Assembly: GCF_016892705.1 (NCBI RefSeq)
Contig: NZ_JAFEMB010000003.1
Coordinates: 124,001-188,000 of the forward strand
DNA length: 64,000 nt
Direction: 5' to 3'
Source of the DNA: Microvirga pudoricolor
GTDB taxonomy: Bacteria; Pseudomonadota; Alphaproteobacteria; Rhizobiales; Beijerinckiaceae
This document shows positions 32,194-39,404 of this stretch, piece by piece; the first letter of the stretch is position 1; every line of letters begins with the position of its first letter. Below the pieces are notes generated by a model. It was not told where the DNA came from. It was given only the letters and a program-made list of their open reading frames with translations, and did not search any database. Both the position numbers and the translations under genes were made by a program.

Positions 32194-32690
32194 CAGGCGT
32201 CGGTGGCCCATTCGCCGAGCCGTTCCTGGGCCCTGCCGCTCAGGTCCGCGAGGCTCTGGCGCTCCTCGGCGAGCAGGATGCGCTCGAGGGACAGGAGGTG
32301 CACCAGGGCGCCGCTATGCTCGATCTCGGCCTCGATGCAGCCGTTGAGGGTGTCGGAGGCCGGGACGGGCGAGAGGCGAGCCTCGTCGACGGTCACGAGG
32401 TCGATGACCCGGTCGACCAGGAAGGCGGCCGGCCCCGACCCGCCGAGCCGGTCGATGAGCATGAGATGGCGGTAGGCCTCGGCTTCCTTGGTGAGGCCCG
32501 GCGCCTCCAGGCCGAACAGGGTGGCGAGCGTGACGACCGGAACGGCCTGGCCGCCGAGGTTGAAGAACCCGGCGACGGACCGGGGAAGGGCGGGCGGACG
32601 CCACAGATGGGGCATGGGCAGGAGCTCGCGCACCTCCTGGCGGCGGAGCGCGCAACCCACACCGCCGACCTCGAACAATAGGATCTGCAA
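32193..32690 (-). CDS. cheW: CheW coupling protein (WspB-like), TTG start
   Basis: A 165-residue CheW protein: QILLFEVGGVGCALRRQEVR at the start, GFFNLGGQAVPVVTLATLFG in the middle and VDRVIDLVTVDEARLSPV later. The domain begins right at a TTG codon (32690). No ATG or GTG in frame lies between the upstream gene's stop and this point, and earlier starts are inside the TPR gene, so TTG is the likely start. Its ribosome site is weak (GGGCGGCGGG). It opens the chemosensory block 94 nt after the cellulose TPR gene. Confidence 0.85.
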   Translation of the reverse strand: MQILLFEVGGVGCALRRQEVRELLPMPHLWRPPALPRSVAGFFNLGGQAVPVVTLATLFGLEAPGLTKEAEAYRHLMLIDRLGGSGPAAFLVDRVIDLVTVDEARLSPVPASDTLNGCIEAEIEHSGALVHLLSLERILLAEERQSLADLSGRAQERLGEWATDA

Positions 32691-32784
32691 ACCCGCCGCC
32701 CGTCGCTGCCTGAACCGAGGCGGTATATTGGGCAGGCGCGCCCCGAGCGCAACCGTCCCGCCCCCGCAAAGCCGCCGGGACGGA

Positions 32785-35469
32785 TCAGAACTGGCGGCTC
32801 GGGCGAATCGCCTCCTGGACCACGTTGAGGCCGGCGGCGGCGTCCTCGGAATAGCCCGTGCGCTGGACGGCCTGGAACACCTTGAGGGCGTCGTTGTACC
32901 GGCCGAGCTTGTAGTAGGCATAGCCGCGGATGATCATCAGGTCGTTCTGCTCCGGAACGATCCGGGCGCGCTCGCCCAGGGCGAGGAGCGCCTCGGTGTA
33001 GCGTCCGTCGCGATAGGCCGCCAGCGCGCGCTGGGACAGGATGGTGGCCTGCAGCTCCGTGCGGCGCTGGGGAGCCTGCGGGGCTTCCGCGGCCGCGATG
33101 GCGGCTTCCTTGGTCAGGTCCTTGCGCAGATACGCCAGCGTCTTGCCGTAGGCGGCTTCCTGCTTGGTGCTGGCGTTGCCGCGCTTGATGGCCTGATCGA
33201 AGGCCGTGACCGCCTCCATGGGGCGGTTGAGCTCCATGAGGCACCAGCCCAGGGACAGGGCGCTCGCCGCCGGCAGGGTATAGGCATTGCCGGACGCGCA
33301 CGATTGACGTCCGCCCCCGCCCCCGGTGCCACCACCCCCACCGCCGCCGGCGGAAGGGGCCGGGCGCGCCGTGGTGACCGTTGCGACCGCGCGGGGCCGT
33401 TCGACCTGGATCTCCTCGACGGCCTCGTAGCTGCGCTGGCGCGTGACGGGCGGGGCCGGCTCCACGGGCGAGGCGTAGTCGGCGGTCGCGCGGGCGGAGG
33501 CCGGCTGGCGGTTGTCGTAGTTGAGGCGCGTGTCGGTGGTTTGGCGGGTCGTCGTGACGGCTTGCCGGCTGTCCATCGGGGCGCCGTTCATCGAAGCACC
33601 GGCCATGGGGGCGCTGCTCATGGGGGCGCTGCTCATGGGGGCGCCGGTCATGGGGGCCCCGGTCATGGCGCCGTTTGCGGGGATCGACGAGCGCTGGTCG
33701 ACCGGACGGGCGTCGGTCTGGGGCTGGCGCGGGTCGTAGCCCTGCCGCGGGTCGTAGCCCCCGCGCGAGCTGACCGGCGCGCTCTGGGTTTGGGCCGGCG
33801 GCGGATTCGCGACCGCGGTTCGCGGGTTGAGCGGGCCGCCGCTCGTCAGCGGCCCCGTGGGCGTCAGGTCCGTGGTCGAGGCCGCGCGGTCATAGATGCC
33901 GTCGGCGAGGTCGGCGATGCGCTGCGAGCGGGTGCGCCACTCGTTGGCGACGCCGTTGAAGGCGTTCCGGTTGTTGAGCCGCAGCAGCGACAGCGCGAGG
34001 CCATAGGCCGAGGGCTCGTCGTCGGGCTTCCAGTCGAGGGCCTTGTCGAACCAGCCGCGGGCCGTGGCGAACTGGCCCGTGTTGTACGAGTACCAACCCA
34101 GCGCCTGGGCGCCGTTGTAGAACTGATCGCGGGTGATCACCGGCACGGCGCTGGAGAGAACGCGAGGGTCCAGGCGCAGGGGCGGGTCCTGGGTCAGGGT
34201 CGCGACGAAGATGTCCTTGTAGGCGCTCAGGTTCTCGGGCGACCGGTCCCGCCATTCATAGGCGAGGTTCTCGGCCTCGAGGAAGCGGTTGAGCGCCCGC
34301 AGGGTCAGGGCCAGGCCCTCGGCGGCCTTCTGCTCAGGGGTGCGGTCGAAGGCGGTCTGGAACCACTGGCGCGCCTTCTCGGGCTCGTTGTGATGATAAT
34401 AGTACCAGCCCAGCACCAGGGCGGCGCCGGAATCCGTGGATTCCTGGGCCAGGGTCTCGACCGCCGCGAGGTCCTCGGCGGAGGCCGTCTGCTTGCTGTC
34501 GCTGGAGGCCCGGTCGACCCGGCGCAGGGCGAGCTGGTCGCGGATCTCGCTGAAATCGTCCTGGTCCGTGCCCGTCTTGCGCTCGTAGCGGAGCAGGTCG
34601 GCGATCTGCTGCTCCGGCAGGAGCGGCAGGGCCTTCTGGAGCGTGGCGAGCCGCTCGGCCGGGTTGGCGCAATTGGTCAGGATGTAGGTGTAGACGTCCC
34701 GGGTGCGGGCCGCCTGGTTGGTCTTCGCGAACGCCTCGGCGACCCGCCAGAGCGAATCGATGTTGGCGCAGGTGAGCAGGGACGGGGTCTGCGTCGCGGT
34801 GTCGAGAACCGTGCGCCACTGGCCGTTGTCGGAGGCGTTCACGAGGCGCGTCCGCGCCTCGGCGGTATCCAGGGCCGTGGCGAGGTCCTGCGGCAGGCGG
34901 AATTGCGGGTCGCGCGCGGTGCGTTCCGCCACGGCCGCGCGGGCCTCGGCGATGCGTCCTTCCGAGAACAGGGACCAGAACCGGTCGATGTCCGGATCGG
35001 GCGGCGGCCCGGCCACGATGGGTGCGGACAGCTGGTTCAGGTCCGTGGGCGGCGACCAGTTGGGGTAGAGCGCCCGGAGCCGCGCGATCTCGGCGTCGAG
35101 CCTGCGGGTATCGCCCTGGGAGGCGAAGTAGCGCAAGGCCGATTCGTCGACCTGGGGTTGAGGCGGGGAGGGCGGCTGGCTCTGGGGGGCGGACTGGCCC
35201 GGCGCCTGGGCCTGATTCGACGGCGGCTGGCCCGTCTGCTGTCCCTGGGCCTGGGGCGGGAAGGCCTGTGGGGGCTGCGCCGGAGGCGGCAGGTTCTGCG
35301 GGGCGGGCGCGCTCTGCGGCGAGATCGAGCCGGAGGGCGGCGTCGGCGTGGACGGAAGCGGGGCAGGCGCCTGCCTCTGGTCGGAAGAGCTTCCGCCAAA
35401 TTGCTGGGCGATGGCGGAGAACGCCACGCCTGCGATGACTATCGCTGTGATGCCACGGCCTAGAGGCAT
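32785..35469 (-). CDS. Large secreted TPR protein of the cellulose operon (BcsK-like, BcsC N-terminal counterpart)
   Basis: An 894-residue protein with an N-terminal signal peptide (RGITAIVIAGVAFSAIAQ), a Pro/Gln-rich stretch (about 25-110), TPR-like helical repeats (about 110-540; ALVLGWYYYHHNEPEKARQW, ALGWYSYNTGQFATARGWF), a low-complexity segment (about 555-715) with short tandem repeats and a glycine run, and further TPRs (about 730-885). There is no C-terminal outer-membrane barrel, so it is not a full BcsC. TPR-only proteins replacing BcsC are known in type III bacterial cellulose operons under the name BcsK. It overlaps bcsZ by 10 nt. Probably periplasmic, guiding the glucan. Confidence 0.75.
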   Translation of the reverse strand: MPLGRGITAIVIAGVAFSAIAQQFGGSSSDQRQAPAPLPSTPTPPSGSISPQSAPAPQNLPPPAQPPQAFPPQAQGQQTGQPPSNQAQAPGQSAPQSQPPSPPQPQVDESALRYFASQGDTRRLDAEIARLRALYPNWSPPTDLNQLSAPIVAGPPPDPDIDRFWSLFSEGRIAEARAAVAERTARDPQFRLPQDLATALDTAEARTRLVNASDNGQWRTVLDTATQTPSLLTCANIDSLWRVAEAFAKTNQAARTRDVYTYILTNCANPAERLATLQKALPLLPEQQIADLLRYERKTGTDQDDFSEIRDQLALRRVDRASSDSKQTASAEDLAAVETLAQESTDSGAALVLGWYYYHHNEPEKARQWFQTAFDRTPEQKAAEGLALTLRALNRFLEAENLAYEWRDRSPENLSAYKDIFVATLTQDPPLRLDPRVLSSAVPVITRDQFYNGAQALGWYSYNTGQFATARGWFDKALDWKPDDEPSAYGLALSLLRLNNRNAFNGVANEWRTRSQRIADLADGIYDRAASTTDLTPTGPLTSGGPLNPRTAVANPPPAQTQSAPVSSRGGYDPRQGYDPRQPQTDARPVDQRSSIPANGAMTGAPMTGAPMSSAPMSSAPMAGASMNGAPMDSRQAVTTTRQTTDTRLNYDNRQPASARATADYASPVEPAPPVTRQRSYEAVEEIQVERPRAVATVTTARPAPSAGGGGGGGTGGGGGRQSCASGNAYTLPAASALSLGWCLMELNRPMEAVTAFDQAIKRGNASTKQEAAYGKTLAYLRKDLTKEAAIAAAEAPQAPQRRTELQATILSQRALAAYRDGRYTEALLALGERARIVPEQNDLMIIRGYAYYKLGRYNDALKVFQAVQRTGYSEDAAAGLNVVQEAIRPSRQF
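33604..33663. repeat. 15-bp tandem repeat inside the TPR gene
   Basis: Four consecutive 15-bp units start with CATGGGGG; the first two are identical (33604-33618, 33619-33633) and the next two differ at one or two bases. They encode a GAPM/SSAPM-type pentapeptide. The in-frame unit permits length change without frameshift. Confidence 0.85.
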
Positions 35470-36554
35470 TGAGGGTATTTTTCGCCTATCAACGACATCG
35501 AGAGCAGGTACAGGGTGGACGGATAGTAGAGGTTAGGCTCGAAGGTCTTCAAGTCGTCCGGCACCCGGGATTGATCGAGTGCACAGGCCAGCGTCGCCGA
35601 CAGGGCCCGGTAGCCCTGATCGGTCAGGCGCTCCCGGATCTGCCCCGTCAGGACGTTGACGACCGCAACACCCTCGTTCCCGAGCCATCTCTGCTTGATC
35701 GTCTTCAGCCACTCCACATCCGTCATGCCCGCCCTCAAGAGGTAAAGCGGTATCCTTAACGAGTTGTAACCAAACTCGGGCGGGAAGCCGTCGGCGGGCC
35801 GATATTGCGTTCTGTCGCGGATGGAGAGCCAATCCGGCGGCAGGCGCATCTTGGATGCGTTCACCTGCTGGAGGATGGACAGGCCCTCCCGCCACAGACC
35901 GTTCCAATCGTATTCGGGCGCGAGCTGGGCCAGCGTCGGAATGGCCTCGAAGATCCAGTAGGACAGGTTGACCACCGGCCCGTCCGGGCGGTCGTTGGGG
36001 CCGAAGCCCTGGGAGGCCGGCAGCAGGATGGAGCGGCCCGTGGTCTTGCTGATGCCGGTGCGGCCCAGGGCGCGGGCGATGCGCTGCGCCATGATGGTGT
36101 AGCGCTGCTCCTTCCAGGCCACCCCCGCCTTGGCGAGCGCGTAGGCGATCAGGATGTCGCCGTCGGTGGCGTTGTTGCGGTCGGTGACCTTCGGGGTCGA
36201 GGCCGGATCCCATTTCCAGACCGCGAGCCCGTCGTCGCGGATCAGGAACTCCGTATAGGTGAACGTCCAGATCTGCTCGAAGGCGGCGCGGTCACCCGCC
36301 GCGAAGGCCAGCATGAGGCCGTAGCCCTGGCCTTCGCTGTGGCTGATGTTGCCGTTGGCGTTGTCGATGACCCGGCCGGTGCCTTCCACGAAACGGGATT
36401 TGTAGGCCTGCCAGTTCTCGGGCGAGACCGTCCCTTCCAGGCGCCGGGTCTCCGGGTTGGCGGCGTGGGCCGTCGTGCCCGGCCCGCCCCAGAGGAGGGC
36501 CGAGACGAGGAGCGCCGCGAGTGTCCCGATCCGTGCCTTGCGGCGTCCCATCAT
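35460..36554 (-). CDS. bcsZ: Cellulose-operon endoglucanase BcsZ (glycoside hydrolase family 8)
   Basis: A 364-residue periplasmic beta-1,4-glucanase with signal peptide (about 1-31, LAALLVSALLWGGPGTTAHA). The catalytic acid is Glu74 in SHSEGQGYGLMLA, and the substrate Asp motif NNATDGDILIAYAL contains Asp131 and Asp133. The segment that in many GH8 enzymes carries the base (Y-D-A-x-R) reads GYNSLRIPLYL, with Asn264. The start at 36554 overlaps the bcsB stop by 4 nt. Codons near Asn264 (TTA AGG ATA) are rare for this GC-rich genome. BcsZ trims glucan chains and is needed for normal cellulose export. Confidence 0.93.
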   Translation of the reverse strand: MMGRRKARIGTLAALLVSALLWGGPGTTAHAANPETRRLEGTVSPENWQAYKSRFVEGTGRVIDNANGNISHSEGQGYGLMLAFAAGDRAAFEQIWTFTYTEFLIRDDGLAVWKWDPASTPKVTDRNNATDGDILIAYALAKAGVAWKEQRYTIMAQRIARALGRTGISKTTGRSILLPASQGFGPNDRPDGPVVNLSYWIFEAIPTLAQLAPEYDWNGLWREGLSILQQVNASKMRLPPDWLSIRDRTQYRPADGFPPEFGYNSLRIPLYLLRAGMTDVEWLKTIKQRWLGNEGVAVVNVLTGQIRERLTDQGYRALSATLACALDQSRVPDDLKTFEPNLYYPSTLYLLSMSLIGEKYPQCL

Positions 36555-39394
36555 GATCTGCGTCCCAGGCGGTTGAGGAGGAAATAGGTGGCCGCGCCCA
36601 GGACGATGCAGCAGGCGACGAGCAGGGCGGCGTATTGGAGGATGTTGATCGACATCCAGTTGGCGATCACGAGGCGCATGTTCTGGAACGAGAAGGGCTC
36701 CGTCTGCACGAACATGAAGGAGCGCACCGGCTGCACCTCGGGCTGTTCCTGGTCGGGGCTCAAGGTGACGATCCGCCCGGACACCAGGGGCCACAGAACC
36801 GGGTCCGTCAGCCGCGCCGTCTCGTCCGCGAGGGATTCCTCCGTGCGGGCGGTCAGAACCGTCCAGGTCCCGTCCGCAACCGAGCTGCCCTGGGCGAGCA
36901 GGAGGGTCGAGCGCGGCGAGGGCTCGTAGGCGGTCTCCGGGGCGGCCCCGAAGGACAGGGTGGAGACCGAGAGGCTGAAGGTGCGCTCGATCCAGCCCTT
37001 CACGGATTCGAGCTTGGTCTGCAGGAAGCTGCGGCGGGAGAGCGATTCGTCCCAGCGGCGCCGGATGTCGTCCGTGGAGGCTTCCCCGTTCTGCTCCGCG
37101 AAGGCCTGCTCGACCCCTTCCAGGTCGTTGCCTTCCACGGGGGTGGCCGCGGCGATGGGCGCGTTGGCCTTCGTGGGGAACGGCGACGTCTGCCACACGG
37201 TCTTCGTCCGCTCCGACACGCCGACCCGGTTCAGCATCCCGGCGGAGAGCTGATCGATGGCCCCGATGAACACCGTGGATGGATCGCCCAGGGTGGCCGC
37301 GTTGGCGAACTGGGCCCGCACGGGCTCGCCCGAATCCCGCGCCAGGCGGGCCAGCATGGTGCCGGCCGCGGAGTACAGGGTCGCGTTCTGCCGCGCCAGC
37401 ACGACGGTGGCGGGCGCCGGTCCGAGGGGGAAGCCCGCGGCGCTCATCTCGGCGAGATCCGGCAGGCGGCCGATGCGGCCGAAATTCGGAAGCGTCAGGG
37501 TGGTCGAATCGAACAGCACGAAGCGGCTCGTCTCCGAGAGGGTGCCGCCCGGCGGGCAGCGCTCGTCCGCGTCGGTGAGAAGCACCGCCTCGAAGGAGAT
37601 GTAGTTGATGCCGGGCCGGAAGTTGCGCATCGGGATGCGGATCGGGTGCCGCCGGAAGATCTCGCCCCGCGAGGTGATCCGCATGGTCGAGCTGATGCGG
37701 TCGTTCACGTACAGGTCGATATGGCTGCCCGGCCGCACGGCGGGCGTATGGGCGGCATCGAGATAGAGCGTCGCCTCGCCGTAGAAGTTGGCGTAGAAAT
37801 CCGCCGGGAGATCGATGGCGAAGCGGATCCGGAAGCGCCGGCCGGAGAACTCCTGGGTGGGCACGCCCATGTCGCCGAACCGGACCGAGCGCGCGCCGTT
37901 GAAGGCGGGCGCATCGGGCCACATCCACGAGGCCGTGTCGACGGAATTGCGCTCGGCGGGCCGGTTGGCCAGCATGGAGGCCGCCACGATGTTCACGGCG
38001 GTGTCGAGGTCGCCCCAGGTGGGTCCAGAGACGATGAGGGCCGGGGTGCCGCCGTCCTGGGTCACGAGGGCCAGGGCCTGGATGGCGGCGGCCTCGGGCG
38101 GCGACGGCATGATGCTCCGCAATTCGCCTGCGAGGCCGAAATAGACCTTGATGGTTCCGGCCGGGGCCGGGCCGGGATCGGCCTCGAACACCTTCACGAC
38201 GGGATGCGCGTAGCGCCCGCGCAGGGCCACCATCTGGACGAGGCGCATGATGCGGTCGCGCATCTCGGGCCGGTAGACCCGGGGGGCGATGACCCGGATC
38301 GTGGTCACGCCGGCGGTGTCGAGGCCCACGGCGGGCAGGTCGTCGAGGCCGCGCAAGGCGCGCTGGGTCCCGTCGCCGAAGATCAGGCTGGTGGCGGCCG
38401 CGTCGAGCTGGGTCCAGAGCTCGTAGGTCGCCCGCACGGTGCAATCCGTGCGATGGCGCTGGACCGCCTCCATGCGAACGGTGTTCTGGCCCACCCGCAG
38501 CAGCCCGGCGCGGATCGGCAGGGTCACGCGGCGGACATCCTGGGAGGACGCGATGGGCACGTCCATCACGATCTCGCCGTTGATGGCCACCCGCAGGCGG
38601 GACACCTCCGGCATCACCACGATGGCGTTCTGGTAGCCTACGGACAGGCTCACGCTGCCGGTGGCCTCGTCCTGGGTCAGGAACACGGCCCAGGAGCGCG
38701 AATCGACCTCGCCCTCGAGGCGCACGTCGTCGATCGGCAGGATGGGGCGCTCGTTGCGGACGATGCCCCGCGCCGCGTTCTGGCCGGCCTGCGGGAAGGC
38801 TCCGGGCACCCCGACGGCGGGCGCCGGACGGGGCGGCGCCCCGTAGGCGGGCGGCTGGGAGTAAGGCTGGGCGGGGAATTGGGCAGCGGGCTGGGAATAC
38901 GGCTGCGGGTAGGGCTGGGCGGAGGGTTGGCCAGCCGAAGGGGCCGTGGGCCGGGGGGCCGCGAGGCCGGGATTGTAGGGCTGTGCGGCCGGGGGCCGGG
39001 CGGGCTGCGCCGTCCCGCCCATCGAGAACGGGTTGGACGCGGGGGGCTGTGCGGAGGGGGGCGCGGAGGGGCGCGCGGAGGGCGGCGCGGCCTGCTGCTG
39101 CGGCGGGCTCACCGGGAACGGGGCCGTGCCCCGGGGGCTGCCGGGATTGGCCGGGGGGCTCCCGGGCGGCGGGCCCATGTTGAAGGGCGAGGCGGCCGGG
39201 GCCTGCGCGGGCTGGGGCGCCGTTCCGGGCGAGCCCTGGACCGAGAAGGGTTGGGCCGGAGCCGCCTGGGGGGCCGATTGGCCGGGCGACATGGTGAATG
39301 GCGAGGTCTGCGCGAGCGCGAGCGTCGCCCCGATGAGCGGCGCGAGAGCCAGGAGGCCGATCACGCGGGAGCGGCGGAGCAGGGGAGCGCGCAC
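36551..39394 (-). CDS. bcsB: Cellulose synthase regulatory/periplasmic subunit BcsB
   Basis: A 947-residue periplasmic partner of BcsA. A signal peptide occupies about 1-30 (IGLLALAPLIGATLALAQ), followed by a long Pro/Gln/Ala linker (to about 215), the carbohydrate-binding and flavodoxin-like repeats (VGYQNAIVVMPEVSRLRVAI, RVIAPRVYRPEMRDRI, INYISFEAVLL) and one C-terminal membrane helix (INILQYAALLVACCIVLGAA) that packs on BcsA. The start is taken as GTG at 39394, preceded by TAGGGG at 7 nt and 10 nt after the bcsA stop; longer starts read through bcsA in another frame. The long linker exceeds that of enterobacterial BcsB. Confidence 0.92.
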   Translation of the reverse strand: MRAPLLRRSRVIGLLALAPLIGATLALAQTSPFTMSPGQSAPQAAPAQPFSVQGSPGTAPQPAQAPAASPFNMGPPPGSPPANPGSPRGTAPFPVSPPQQQAAPPSARPSAPPSAQPPASNPFSMGGTAQPARPPAAQPYNPGLAAPRPTAPSAGQPSAQPYPQPYSQPAAQFPAQPYSQPPAYGAPPRPAPAVGVPGAFPQAGQNAARGIVRNERPILPIDDVRLEGEVDSRSWAVFLTQDEATGSVSLSVGYQNAIVVMPEVSRLRVAINGEIVMDVPIASSQDVRRVTLPIRAGLLRVGQNTVRMEAVQRHRTDCTVRATYELWTQLDAAATSLIFGDGTQRALRGLDDLPAVGLDTAGVTTIRVIAPRVYRPEMRDRIMRLVQMVALRGRYAHPVVKVFEADPGPAPAGTIKVYFGLAGELRSIMPSPPEAAAIQALALVTQDGGTPALIVSGPTWGDLDTAVNIVAASMLANRPAERNSVDTASWMWPDAPAFNGARSVRFGDMGVPTQEFSGRRFRIRFAIDLPADFYANFYGEATLYLDAAHTPAVRPGSHIDLYVNDRISSTMRITSRGEIFRRHPIRIPMRNFRPGINYISFEAVLLTDADERCPPGGTLSETSRFVLFDSTTLTLPNFGRIGRLPDLAEMSAAGFPLGPAPATVVLARQNATLYSAAGTMLARLARDSGEPVRAQFANAATLGDPSTVFIGAIDQLSAGMLNRVGVSERTKTVWQTSPFPTKANAPIAAATPVEGNDLEGVEQAFAEQNGEASTDDIRRRWDESLSRRSFLQTKLESVKGWIERTFSLSVSTLSFGAAPETAYEPSPRSTLLLAQGSSVADGTWTVLTARTEESLADETARLTDPVLWPLVSGRIVTLSPDQEQPEVQPVRSFMFVQTEPFSFQNMRLVIANWMSINILQYAALLVACCIVLGAATYFLLNRLGRRS

Positions 39395-39404
39395 GGTCAG
39401 GCCC

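Noticed and set aside
33604-33663. CRISPR array
   Set aside because: The repeats are contiguous 15-bp units without spacers, lie inside a coding frame and have no cas genes nearby.
32785-35469. Calling the TPR gene bcsC
   Set aside because: No C-terminal outer-membrane barrel is present and the protein ends in TPRs; it fits the TPR-only type of other cellulose operons.
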